In this document: positions 24,095 to 31,691 of the stretch, one piece after another
Position numbering within the stretch: position 1 is the stretch's first letter
How the letters are laid out: every line of letters starts with the position of its first letter
Source of the DNA: CAYQAJ01 sp964415245
Lineage (GTDB): Bacteria; Planctomycetota; Planctomycetia; Pirellulales; Pirellulaceae
Reading direction: 5' to 3'
Length of the DNA stretch: 33,888 nucleotides
Assembly (NCBI GenBank): GCA_964415245.1
Contig: CAYQAJ010000021.1
Span: 1-33,888 of the forward strand
The notes under the pieces: model-generated
Databases searched by the model: none
The model's input: the letters and a program-made list of their open reading frames with translations, nothing else
What the model was told of the DNA's origin: nothing
Program-made: the position numbers and the translations under genes

Positions 24095-25123
24095 TCAGTC
24101 TTGTTCTGCCTTCTCGTGCGGGGGCGAATAGTTCGCTGGCACCTCACCAGTGAGGGAATGCAAGAACGCCACGATGTTCGCCTTGTCGCCCGCGCTGAGC
24201 TGAATCCCAAGCTGGACGTCCGCCATGATCTGCACGGCGTCGGGAAGTTTCGCAACGGATGCGTCGTGGAAGTACGGGCCCGTTTGGGCGATGTTGCGAA
24301 GCATGGCGACACGGAACACGTACTTGTCTTCGTCCTTCTTCGTGTCGTCGAATCGGCCCAGGTCGACATTCTGGGAGCCGGTCGCGGTCCAATAGTCCTT
24401 GACTTGCCCGAACTTCTCGAGGGAGCCGCCTCCCAACAACGGTCCCTTGTGGCAGTCCGCGCAACCGGTCTTGATATAACTTGCCAAACCGCTCTTCTGT
24501 TGGGCGGTCAATGCGTCGTTGTCGCCCGCCAGGAACTGGTCGAAGGCGGCGGGCGTTATCAGAGTGTCTTCATAGGCCTCGACGGCGCGACCGAAGTTGG
24601 CAGTGGAAACGGGTTTCGTGTCGTCAGGATAGGCTTGGCGAAATGCCGCTTCATATCCCAGCTCCTTGAGAAGCGCAACGGCGGCCTCCGGCGACGCCAG
24701 CCCCAGCGACCCCGTGAGCGACCTCTCGGCTTGTTCCGCTCCGGATTTTCTGTTCCCGGTCCAGCGGAGCGATGGCTGACGTGTTGCGTTGAACACGGTC
24801 TGCGCATTGCGCTTCGTCATTCTTCCCCTCGCGTCGGGCGAGAACTGGCGGCGGTCGGCGGCGTAGTCGTCCGGCATGTGGCAAGTCGCGCAGGCGGTTT
24901 TGCCGTCGCCGGAGATGCGCTTATCCCAGAACAACGCGCGCCCGAGCAAAGCGTCCGCGGCACCCAGCGATTCGCCGGGGGCCGCTTCGATCGCGCCGAA
25001 GCGCTCCTTGGCCTCGGCGCGCAGTTGGTCGTCGTCGCCGTAACTGCGTGTCACAACCGCACCGAACGACATGGCGGCGACTGCCAGAATGCCCAGCGCT
25101 TTCGTGCAGGGGATGGTCAACAT
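24095..25123 (-). CDS. Second diheme cytochrome c peroxidase-family protein
   Basis: A 342-residue exported protein with signal peptide ALGILAVAAMSFGAVVTRSY. Heme motifs are CATCH at 78-82 and CADCH at 221-225. Family landmarks are LGRALFWDKRISGDGKTACA, TVFNATRQPSLRWTGNRKSG, FDQFLAGDNDAL and VAMLRNIAQTGPYFHDASV. It differs from its neighbour by about 75% by eye, so it is an old paralogue rather than a recent copy. The C-terminus (LSAGDKANIVAFLHSLTGEV) is standard for the family. It is translated just before the other peroxidase and 76 bp after the monoheme gene. A paired set of diheme peroxidases with a monoheme donor suggests one electron-transfer unit (inference). Confidence 0.92.
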   Translation of the reverse strand: MLTIPCTKALGILAVAAMSFGAVVTRSYGDDDQLRAEAKERFGAIEAAPGESLGAADALLGRALFWDKRISGDGKTACATCHMPDDYAADRRQFSPDARGRMTKRNAQTVFNATRQPSLRWTGNRKSGAEQAERSLTGSLGLASPEAAVALLKELGYEAAFRQAYPDDTKPVSTANFGRAVEAYEDTLITPAAFDQFLAGDNDALTAQQKSGLASYIKTGCADCHKGPLLGGGSLEKFGQVKDYWTATGSQNVDLGRFDDTKKDEDKYVFRVAMLRNIAQTGPYFHDASVAKLPDAVQIMADVQLGIQLSAGDKANIVAFLHSLTGEVPANYSPPHEKAEQD

Positions 25124-25199
25124 AGGAATTACTCCGGCGTGGGGGCTGGCGATGGACGCCCGGGAAATCTCGAACCTGCCAGGATACCTCCTGCGCTTG

Positions 25200-25793
25200 T
25201 CACTTCGGCCAGGTGGCGTTCGGGTCGAAGTTTACGATCGACACCGCCGGGCTTTCGGGAATCTGCGGACGAAGATACGGTTTGTCGGCGGCCTTGTGGC
25301 AACTGTAGCAGCCTTCCATCGTGTAGCGGTAGGCGGTTTGGAATTCGTCGATGTCCTTCTCTTCGATGGTCTTGCCGACCTGCATGTACGGCGATTGCTC
25401 GATCGATTGCAGGATGTCCTGTAGTTTAACTTCCTTGCCCGCGTTGTCCTTGCGCACCGGAATGATCCGCACCGCCCATTTCATGTGCGATTGCGTCTCC
25501 TTCCAATAGAAGTCGGCCAACGGCCAGTTGCCCGCCTGGGCGGCGTACCACAGGTTAGTGTAGTGGTAGGCGACGTCCATCATGGAGTGCGACTGGCTCG
25601 GCGCCTTGTCTTTCAGCGTTTGAACGTCCTGCTGAAGCTGCGCCAAGTCGATGGCGGGCTCAGGCTTCTTGTCCTGGGCGCGGGCAACGCGGTAGGAATG
25701 ATCGCCCTTGCCGAGCAGAGCCAACGACATCGCGCCGACAAGTACGCCGCACGCAAAGACGACCAGGGAGCGATTCCACTCGCTTCGTTTCAT
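25200..25793 (-). CDS. Exported monoheme c-type cytochrome
   Basis: A 197-residue product with an N-terminal hydrophobic anchor or signal (SLVVFACGVLVGAMSLALLG). It has one heme motif, CYSCH at 162-166. Earlier His/Met-rich parts (QSHSMMDVAYHYTNLWYAAQ, KETQSHMKWAVRI) have the helical character of a cytochrome c-prime-like four-helix bundle, and one of these His/Met residues may be the distal ligand. The low-spin or high-spin state cannot be judged. As the first gene of the operon it is the natural electron donor to the two peroxidases (inference). Its maturation would need a system such as the ResB-CcsA fusion at 5.8-9.9 kb. Confidence 0.85.
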   Translation of the reverse strand: MKRSEWNRSLVVFACGVLVGAMSLALLGKGDHSYRVARAQDKKPEPAIDLAQLQQDVQTLKDKAPSQSHSMMDVAYHYTNLWYAAQAGNWPLADFYWKETQSHMKWAVRIIPVRKDNAGKEVKLQDILQSIEQSPYMQVGKTIEEKDIDEFQTAYRYTMEGCYSCHKAADKPYLRPQIPESPAVSIVNFDPNATWPK

Positions 25794-25849
25794 GGATGGG
25801 TCCTCGTTGAATCGGGTCGAAGGATTGATCCGCGCGGGGCGATCGGTTA

Positions 25850-25878
25850 ATGTTGTGACCCGTACTATCGGTTGTCAA
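25850..25878 (-). promoter_or_regulatory. Candidate promoter of the cytochrome operon
   Basis: Minus-strand TTGACA (25878-25873) is followed after 17 bases by CAACAT (25855-25850). The -35 is perfect, but the -10 matches consensus at only three positions. The -35 lies inside the palindrome at 25865-25894. Confidence 0.4.
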
Positions 25879-25894
25879 TATCGCGATCCGATAG
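25865..25894. promoter_or_regulatory. Palindromic operator candidate for the PadR regulator
   Basis: CTATCGG (25865-25871) and CCGATAG (25888-25894) are perfect 7-bp arms 16 bases apart, with ATCGCGAT (25880-25887) inside. It lies 15 bases before the padR start and overlaps the TTGACA facing the cytochrome operon. On the plus strand TTGTGA-N16-TCAATA (25853-25880) could be the padR promoter, also covered by the palindrome. PadR proteins commonly bind such long inverted repeats near their own gene. Confidence 0.55.
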
Positions 25895-25909
25895 AATGAG
25901 AGGATTTCC

Positions 25910-26269
25910 ATGGGGCGCGACGACGTGGTCAAGCATTTTTTCGGCGGAATGGTCCGGCTGCACGTGCTGTATCATGCGGCCAAGGAGCCGATCTGCGGCA
26001 TCGACATGATCGAGGAGCTCGCCCGGCACGGATACGACCTGAGCCCCGGCACGCTCTATCCGATTCTGCATCGAATGGAACAGGGCGGGTATCTGACCTG
26101 CAAGAACCGAGTGGTCGGTGGCCGCCGACGCAAGAACTATCGCATTACCGCCGCCGGCCGAAAGCTGCTCCGCGAGGCACGCAAGAAACTCACGGAGCTG
26201 ACGGACGAAGTGGTACGCGGCCGCGACCGCATGGCGGAAGCCCGCAAAGTGGTACGGCGAAAAAAGTAA
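25910..26269 (+). CDS. PadR-family transcriptional regulator
   Basis: A 119-residue winged-helix repressor-type protein. The N-terminal PadR domain is evident: HFFGGMVRLHVLYHAAKEPI, then YGDL-like HGYDLSPGTLYPILHRMEQG (the family signature YPxLxRLE/ME) and GGYLTCKNRVVGGRRRKNYR with ITAAGRKLL. The C-terminal helix is basic and short, as in PadR subfamily 2. AGAGG stands 6 bases before ATG 25910. It is divergent from the cytochrome operon and separated by 116 bp that hold a palindrome. The arrangement suggests that it controls the cytochrome genes and itself. The inducer is unknown. Confidence 0.93.
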   Translation: MGRDDVVKHFFGGMVRLHVLYHAAKEPICGIDMIEELARHGYDLSPGTLYPILHRMEQGGYLTCKNRVVGGRRRKNYRITAAGRKLLREARKKLTELTDEVVRGRDRMAEARKVVRRKK

Positions 26270-26304
26270 CTGATCGAGCTTCGCGCCTATGCGGATAGGA
26301 CTCG

Positions 26305-26322
26305 CGGCAACTAAAGTTGCCG
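26305..26322. terminator. Hairpin between convergent padR and the amidotransferase gene
   Basis: CGGCAACT and AGTTGCCG form a perfect 8-bp inverted repeat around AA, one base beyond the stop of the minus-strand gene and 35 bases beyond that of padR. No T-run follows on either side. It is a candidate bidirectional terminator or a small interspersed palindrome. Confidence 0.55.
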
Positions 26323-26323
26323 G

Positions 26324-27058
26324 CTATCGGAGTTGATCCAGCGCCCAGCGCACGAAGCGCGGCAGAACGTCGGCCGTTTGGGGCGTATCGACGCACGCGG
26401 CCGCGAAGCTCTCGTACGTCATGCCGGACACGCGCTCGATGTACTGCGGATAGGCTCGCACGCGTAGCAGCAGATCGTCGCGATGCAGCTCGCAGTGGAA
26501 CTGCGTGCAGTAGATGGGAGTATCACGAAAGCGAAAAGCCTGGTTCGGCACCATGTCGGTCGAGGCTAGGAGCACCGCGCCAGCCGGCAGCCGCTCGACG
26601 ATATCCTGGTGGCCCATCTGGGCCTGAAACGTCGCACCGAGCGGAGCAAAGAGCGGGTCGTCCCTTCCCGCGGCTGTGAGCCGCAGGTCGTGCGTGCCCA
26701 ACTCGGCGCGGCGGATGTCGTTGACCACCTCTCCGCCGAGAGCCCGCGCCATGGCCTGAAACCCCCAGCACGAGGCGAAGGTGGGTTTGCGGCGGTCGTG
26801 CAGCCGCCGCATGGTCTCCAGGGCGTGCGACAGCCACGGCCCCCCTTCGACGACCGAGTAGTCACCGCTTCCACCCAACAGCACGACGTCGGCCGAGTCG
26901 AGCGTCGATTCGTCCGGGGCGCCGGTGAGCAGATCGAAGACGTCGATCCGCTCGAGCGGGCAATCGAGCGCACGGGCGAAGCAGCCGACTTCGTGCTCGC
27001 GCATCGGGTCGTCGGCGTCGCGCATCTGAAGCAGCAAGTATCGCGGGTCGTTTTTCAT
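26324..27058 (-). CDS. Class I glutamine amidotransferase-like protein (type 1 GATase domain)
   Basis: A 244-residue stand-alone GATase1 protein. The nucleophile elbow is FASCWGFQAMA with Cys97. His188 and Glu190 in CTQFHCELHRDD complete the triad; the usual FHPE is FHCE here. LLGGSGDYSVVEGGPWLSHA is the oxyanion region, and GHQDIVERLPAGAVLLAST resembles the GMP-synthase-like subfamily. Such proteins release ammonia from glutamine or cleave gamma-glutamyl bonds; the partner or substrate is not evident. The gene is alone between repeats and the convergent padR. No Shine-Dalgarno is obvious before ATG 27058. Confidence 0.88.
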   Translation of the reverse strand: MKNDPRYLLLQMRDADDPMREHEVGCFARALDCPLERIDVFDLLTGAPDESTLDSADVVLLGGSGDYSVVEGGPWLSHALETMRRLHDRRKPTFASCWGFQAMARALGGEVVNDIRRAELGTHDLRLTAAGRDDPLFAPLGATFQAQMGHQDIVERLPAGAVLLASTDMVPNQAFRFRDTPIYCTQFHCELHRDDLLLRVRAYPQYIERVSGMTYESFAAACVDTPQTADVLPRFVRWALDQLR

Positions 27059-27078
27059 GGCGAGTAGCGACCAAAGTT

Positions 27079-27229
27079 TTCCAAAACCGTCCGGAGAAGG
27101 GGACAGGCACCCCCAAAGTTTTCAGTGTTCAGTTTTCAGTTTTCAGTCGGCGGAAGGAAGAGCAACTGACAACTGACCACGGACAACGGACTGCGGCTCC
27201 AACAGAATGAGCCAGTCCCCGACGGTCTT
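27079..27229. repeat. Family A palindromic element interrupted by a family B element
   Basis: The outer arms read ccaaaaccgtc (27081-27091) plus ggggacaggcac (27099-27110) on the left, and gagccagtcccc (27209-27220) plus gacggtcttgg on the right: the same arms as in trpA and before aroC. Instead of the tttgctccg interior they enclose a family B element (about 27118-27178: gttttcagtgttcag and so on, against aactgacaactgacc). This is a repeat nested within a repeat. It fills the 192-bp gap between bioA and the amidotransferase gene. Confidence 0.85.
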
Positions 27230-27250
27230 GGGATCGCGTCTTCCGTTGTG

Positions 27251-28600
27251 TCAGTCGGCGGTCGCTTCGTCAATGCCGTGCTCGACGGCCAAGCAGATGC
27301 GATCCAATTCCGGCGGCGTGATGGATAGCGGCGGCATGATGACGATCACATTGCCCAGCGGTCGCAGCCACACTCCGTGCTTCAGGGCGGCCCGGCACGC
27401 GCGAATGCCGCGCTTCTCGGCCCACGGATAGGGCTCGCCGGTGCGCTTGTCGCGCACTAGCTCGACAGCACCAATCAATCCGCACTGCCGCGCGTCGCCC
27501 ACGTGGGGATGATCGGCGATGCGTTCGAGGTGCTTCCCCAATTGTTCGATCAACTCCGGCAGCCGATCCAGCGTGCGCTCCTCCTCGAAAACGTCGAGCG
27601 AAGCCAGCGCCACCGCGGCGCCCAGCGGATTGCCGCCGTACGTGTGGCCGTGGAAAAACGATTTCGACTCGGCGTAGTCGCCCAGGAACGCCCGATAGAT
27701 ATCGTCGGTGGCCAGCGTGGCGGCGATCGGCAAATAGCCGGCCCCCAGTCCCTTGGCAATACAAAAAAGGTCGGGCGAAACGTCTTCCTGCTGGCAGGCG
27801 AACATCGTGCCCGTGCGGCCGAATCCCACGGCCACCTCATCGACGATCAGCAGCACACCGTACTTGCGTGTCAACTCGCGCACGCCGCGCAAATAGCCGG
27901 GCGAGTGCATGATCATCCCCGCAGCCGCCTGTACCAGCGGTTCGATCACCATGGCGGCAAGCTGGTTGTGGTGTTCTTGGAGCGCCGCTTCGAGTTGGTT
28001 GAGGTAGTAGTCGCACGACGCATCGCGACTGACGCCCGGTGGGGGACGGCGGCCATCGGGAGCGGGCAGGCGCACCACGTCGAACAGCAGGGGTCGAAAC
28101 ACCTCGTGAAACCGCGCGACGCCGCCGACGCTCACGCTTCCCAACGTATCGCCGTGGTAGGCGGCGTCGAGCGCCAGATAGCGCGTCTTCTCGGGGCGTG
28201 GCTCATCGCACTGCCGCCAGTACTGTAGCGCCATCTTGATGGCCACTTCGATGGCCGTGGCGCCGTCGTCGGAAAAGAACACGTGCGCGAGACCGGGCGG
28301 CGCCAGATCGACCAGCCGACGCGCCAGCTCGATCGTTGTGGGGTGCGACATGCCGAGCGCCGTCACGTGCGCGACGCGATCGAGTTGCCGTCGCACGGCC
28401 TCATCGAGACGCGGATGTCGGTGGCCGTGCAAATTGCACCACAGGCTGCTCACGCCGTCGAGGTACTCGTTGCCGTCGATGTCGATAAGCGTGCAGCCGT
28501 GGGCCTCACGAATGATCAGCGGTTCGTACTCGGCCATCTGCGTGAACGGATGCCAGACGAGCTGGCGATCCCACTGGTAGAGTTCTTCGCGAGAAGGCAT
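27251..28600 (-). CDS. bioA: Adenosylmethionine-8-amino-7-oxononanoate aminotransferase
   Basis: BioA converts KAPA to DAPA in biotin synthesis, using SAM as amino donor and PLP as cofactor. The 449-residue product has the expected length. WHPFTQMAEYEPL and VSSLWCNLHGHRHP are BioA-specific N-terminal motifs. FFSDDGATAIEVAIKMALQY, YHGDTLGSVSVGG and IEPLVQAAAGM follow. Asp254 (LLIVDEVAVGFGRTG) binds the pyridine nitrogen, and Lys283 (FCIAKGLGAGYLP) is the Schiff-base lysine. KSFFHGHTYGGNPLGAAVAL and the C-terminal GVWLRPLGNVIVIMPPLSI complete the fold. No other bio gene is adjacent. The repeat at 28618-28771 lies directly upstream, so any promoter must be inside or beyond it. Confidence 0.97.
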   Translation of the reverse strand: MPSREELYQWDRQLVWHPFTQMAEYEPLIIREAHGCTLIDIDGNEYLDGVSSLWCNLHGHRHPRLDEAVRRQLDRVAHVTALGMSHPTTIELARRLVDLAPPGLAHVFFSDDGATAIEVAIKMALQYWRQCDEPRPEKTRYLALDAAYHGDTLGSVSVGGVARFHEVFRPLLFDVVRLPAPDGRRPPPGVSRDASCDYYLNQLEAALQEHHNQLAAMVIEPLVQAAAGMIMHSPGYLRGVRELTRKYGVLLIVDEVAVGFGRTGTMFACQQEDVSPDLFCIAKGLGAGYLPIAATLATDDIYRAFLGDYAESKSFFHGHTYGGNPLGAAVALASLDVFEEERTLDRLPELIEQLGKHLERIADHPHVGDARQCGLIGAVELVRDKRTGEPYPWAEKRGIRACRAALKHGVWLRPLGNVIVIMPPLSITPPELDRICLAVEHGIDEATAD

Positions 28601-28617
28601 GGTTACGGTTGCTGGCG

Positions 28618-28771
28618 AAATCCCAAATCACAAATCCCAAACAAATTCCAATCCTCAAACGCTCAAATCTCAAACGGGTATGACGCGCCGGGAATCGTGA
28701 AGTCGATGTTTGGAATTTCGGTATTGGAGCTTGAGAATTGTTTGGGATTTGTGATTTGGGATTTGTGATTT
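28618..28771. repeat. Large palindromic aaatcccaaatcacaaa element (family C)
   Basis: The left arm (28618-28676) is made of caaatcccaaac-type words. The right arm (28709-28771) is its reverse complement, including a run of 27 identical paired bases (core ttgtttgggatttgtgattt). A loop of about 30 bases (28677-28708) is GC-rich and different. It fills most of the 185-bp gap between proS and bioA and would fold into a very long hairpin in RNA. The same words occur in the trpA insert. Confidence 0.92.
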
Positions 28772-28785
28772 ACTCGCGCAGCGAG

Positions 28786-30300
28786 TCAGTACGCTTTCGC
28801 CATCAACACGCGCGCCGGGCTCGGCTTGCCGGTAAAGATGCACTTGCCGGGTTCACTGTCGGCTTCAAGCGGTATACAGCGGATGGTCACCTTCAAGTCG
28901 GCCGGTTCCTTATCAGCCGCCGGATCGGGAGCGTAGTGGCACATGGCGAAACCGCCGTGAATCTCCGGCTTGTCGGCGTTGGTCGGCGTGAAGAACGCCC
29001 GGAAATCGTCGGCGCTGTCGATGTTGCGGGTGTTCTCCCGGCGCAAGCGGTCGGCTCGGTCGTACAAGTCTTGCTGAATGGCTTCGAGCCGCTCGGTCAC
29101 GGTGGCGACGAGCTCGGCACGCGGCGTCGCCACCTTTTCTCCCGTATCGCGACGAGCAAGGAACACACTGTCGGCCGCAATGTCGCGCGGCCCGACCTCC
29201 GCCCGCAGCGGCACGCCGCGCTTCACGTGCTGCCAGGCCTTCTCGCCGCCGCGCAGATCGCGATCGTCCAACAGGACCCGAATCGGTTCGTCGCCGAAGC
29301 GCTGCTCTTCAAGCTGCTTCTGCAGCGTCTGGCAGTACGGCAGCACCTGAGACCGCTCTTCGTCGTTGCGGTAAATGGGAAGCAGCACGACGTGCTTTGG
29401 CGCGAGCCGCGGTGGCAGCACCAGGCCGTCGTCGTCGCTGTGCGTCATGAGCAGCGCGCCCACCAGCCGCGTCGATACGCCCCACGATGTGGTCCAGGCG
29501 AACTCCTCGGTCCCCTCCTGACTTTGGAACTTAATCCCCTGGACCCGCGAAAAGTTCTGCCCCAGAAAGTGCGATGTGCCGGCTTGCAGTGCCTTGCGAT
29601 CCTGCATCATGGACTCGATGGCGAAGGTCGAAACCGCACCGGGGAACCTTTCGCCCTCGGTCTTCTCACCGCGCACCACCGGCATCGCCATGAACCGCTC
29701 GGCGAATTCTGCATAAATGCCGAGCATGTCGAGCGTTTCCTGCCAGGCTTCGTCGCGCGTGGCGTGAGCGGTGTGCCCTTCTTGCCAAAGGAATTCCGTG
29801 GTGCGCAGGAACAGGCGTGTTCGCATTTCCCAGCGGACCACGTTGGCCCATTGATTGATTTTGATCGGCAGGTCGCGGTACGACTGCACCCACTGGGCGT
29901 ACATGTGGCCGATGATCGTCTCGCTGGTGGGCCGCACGATCAGCGGCTCTTCGAGTTTGCCGGCGGGGACCAGCTTTCCGTCGGGGCCCGGTTCGAGCCG
30001 ATGGTGCGTGACCACGGCGCATTCCTTGGCGAACCCCTCGACGTGCTGGGCCTCCTTCTCCAAAAAACTGATGGGGATAAAGAGGGGGAAGTAGGCATTC
30101 TCGTGCCCGCTGTTCTTGAACATGCGGTCGAGGGCCCGCTGCATGTTCTCCCAGATGGCCCAGCCCCACGGCTTGATGACCATGCAGCCGCGCACCGGCG
30201 AGGCCTCGGCCAGGTCGGCGGCTTTGATCACCTGCTGGTACCACTCGGCGTAGTCTTCCTGGCGCGTGGGGCTGATCGCGTTCTTGGGCTGTTTGGCCAT
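28786..30300 (-). CDS. proS: Prolyl-tRNA synthetase, archaeal/eukaryotic type
   Basis: ProRS charges tRNA-Pro. The 504-residue product lacks the bacterial editing insertion and matches the archaeal/eukaryotic-like class. Class II motifs are seen in RPTSETIIGHMYAQW, VRWEMRTRLFLRTTEFLWQE and GHTAHAT. The anticodon-binding domain includes HVVLLPIYRNDEE and LLDDRDLRGGEKAWQHVKRG. The C-terminal extension ends in LMAKAY with a terminal Tyr, typical of this type. Zinc-site cysteines of the C-terminal domain are reduced to a few (CHYAP, CIP, CIF). Such ProRS genes occur in several bacterial phyla. It is divergent from the YhaM-type gene. A 565-residue plus-strand frame opposite it is a shadow. Confidence 0.97.
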   Translation of the reverse strand: MAKQPKNAISPTRQEDYAEWYQQVIKAADLAEASPVRGCMVIKPWGWAIWENMQRALDRMFKNSGHENAYFPLFIPISFLEKEAQHVEGFAKECAVVTHHRLEPGPDGKLVPAGKLEEPLIVRPTSETIIGHMYAQWVQSYRDLPIKINQWANVVRWEMRTRLFLRTTEFLWQEGHTAHATRDEAWQETLDMLGIYAEFAERFMAMPVVRGEKTEGERFPGAVSTFAIESMMQDRKALQAGTSHFLGQNFSRVQGIKFQSQEGTEEFAWTTSWGVSTRLVGALLMTHSDDDGLVLPPRLAPKHVVLLPIYRNDEERSQVLPYCQTLQKQLEEQRFGDEPIRVLLDDRDLRGGEKAWQHVKRGVPLRAEVGPRDIAADSVFLARRDTGEKVATPRAELVATVTERLEAIQQDLYDRADRLRRENTRNIDSADDFRAFFTPTNADKPEIHGGFAMCHYAPDPAADKEPADLKVTIRCIPLEADSEPGKCIFTGKPSPARVLMAKAY

Positions 30301-30603
30301 GGAGGTGCGGGGGGATGGTGGGAATGTGTGGCGGCGCGGGGCGAAACCGCAAGCGTGTTGGATCGCGATGCGCCAGGAAACGCAATGTGCGGTAATTCTA
30401 TAGATTCAGGCGAACGTGGGGGAGTGCAAGTATAGGAAGGGACACGCCGTCGGTTGCGCGAGTTCGCGACACTCGTTTCGGTGTGCGCTGCGGGCTACCG
30501 GCCACCTTGTCGGATCGTGCCGTGCCTCCTAGAATCGGCGCGGCGCGTGGTTCGTCCGCTTGTGTCGCGTCGCGGACATTTACTTGCACGAAAGCCGATC
30601 GGT
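30301..30603. other. Divergent intergenic region between proS and the exoribonuclease gene
   Basis: The plus-strand frame is open from 30454, but it has no recognisable protein before MSRRYISELGE at 30604. The only AT-rich spot is around 30393-30405 (gtaattctatagat), a possible promoter core for either direction. I could not assign a clear -35/-10 pair. No repeat family seen elsewhere in the window is present. Confidence 0.5.
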
Positions 30604-31590
30604 ATGTCCCGCCGCTACATCAGCGAATTAGGCGAACGCGAGAACATCGAAGAGGTGTACCTCGCCGCCGACAAGCAGTTGCGCCCCAATCGCAACGGCA
30701 ATCTCTACTTGCAGATTCGCCTGAGCGACCGCAGCGGCTCAGTCACCGCTATGATGTGGAACGCGGGCGAGAAGGCCTATGGCTCGTTCGAGAACGGCGA
30801 CTACGTCCGCGTGCAGGGAGCCACGCAGTATTTCAACGGCGCGCTGCAGCTCATCGCCAGCCGCATCGATCGGGTCGACCGCCACACCGTCGACGAGGCC
30901 GAGTTTACCGTGCTCCGCAGCGCCGAAGTCGATCGTTTGGCCGCGCGCACTGCCGAGATGCTCCGCAAGCTATCGAACGTGCATCTGCGGAACCTGGCCG
31001 AGTGCTTCCTGATGGACGATGCCTTTATGGCGCAGTTCACGGCGGCCCCGGCGGGCATCAAGCATCACCACGCCTACCGCGGAGGACTGCTGGAGCACGT
31101 CGTGAGCCTGATGGAGCTGGTCGAGGTCGTGGCGCCGCGCTATCCGCAGATCGACGCCGAGCTGCTCTTGATGGGAGCCTTTCTGCACGACACCGGCAAA
31201 ATCGAAGAGCTGAACTACGAGCGCGACCTGTCCTACAGCGACTCGGGACAGTTGATCGGCCACGTCGTGCTGGCGATTTCGCTGCTGGATCAGAAGGTGC
31301 GCGAGGCCGAAAAGCTCGGCGGCGAGGCGTTGCCCGCGGAACTGGTGCTGCGGCTGAAACACATGATCCTCAGCCACCACGGCCAGTACGAATACGGCAG
31401 CCCCAAGCTCCCCATGACGCTGGAAGCGATTGCCCTGCACCACCTCGACAACCTCGACGCGCGAATCCATAGTGTCACGCAGCTTTTGCGCGAGGATGCG
31501 AACGCCAACAGCCCCTGGACGCCATTTCACGCCGCGCTGGGGCGAAAGTTGTTCAAGGGGAGCGGGGGGAACGACGGTAAACGGTCGTGA
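30604..31590 (+). CDS. HD-domain 3'-5' exoribonuclease, YhaM family
   Basis: A 328-residue protein. The N-terminal OB-fold (about 10-90; LYLQIRLSDRSGSVTAMMWN, GDYVRVQGATQYFNGALQLI) is followed by an HD domain. Metal-binding residues are visible as His165 (GLLEHVVSL) and His195-Asp196 (GAFLHDTGKIEEL), with HHG (LSHHGQYEYGSPKLPMTLEA) and LHHLDNLDARIHS further on. This domain order is that of YhaM, a Mn-dependent 3'-5' exoribonuclease that trims mRNA ends. ATG 30604 matches the usual MSRRYISEL-type start. The RNase R gene follows 101 bp downstream on the same strand, suggesting a small RNA-turnover unit. Confidence 0.93.
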   Translation: MSRRYISELGERENIEEVYLAADKQLRPNRNGNLYLQIRLSDRSGSVTAMMWNAGEKAYGSFENGDYVRVQGATQYFNGALQLIASRIDRVDRHTVDEAEFTVLRSAEVDRLAARTAEMLRKLSNVHLRNLAECFLMDDAFMAQFTAAPAGIKHHHAYRGGLLEHVVSLMELVEVVAPRYPQIDAELLLMGAFLHDTGKIEELNYERDLSYSDSGQLIGHVVLAISLLDQKVREAEKLGGEALPAELVLRLKHMILSHHGQYEYGSPKLPMTLEAIALHHLDNLDARIHSVTQLLREDANANSPWTPFHAALGRKLFKGSGGNDGKRS

Positions 31591-31609
31591 GCGCAAAGGG
31601 AGATGCAAG

Positions 31610-31686
31610 TGTTCAGTCTTCAGTGTTCAGTTTTCAGCAAAGAGAATCTGTCCGACTGAGAACTGAACACGGATAACTGAAAACTC
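31610..31686. repeat. Family B palindromic element between the two exoribonuclease genes
   Basis: gttcagtcttcagtgttcag (31611-31630) and ttttcag are complemented by ctgagaactgaacac (31656-31670) and aactgaaaac (31675-31684). The element stops about five bases before the rnr start codon. Confidence 0.9.
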
Positions 31687-31691
31687 TTCCC

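Noticed and set aside
25892..25897. TAGAAT as the -10 box of padR
   Set aside because: It would start transcription about 6 bases before the ATG, past the Shine-Dalgarno; a box further upstream fits better.
28738..30435. 565-codon plus-strand open frame
   Set aside because: It is antisense to proS, which has complete class II synthetase motifs; the plus frame shows no family or membrane pattern.
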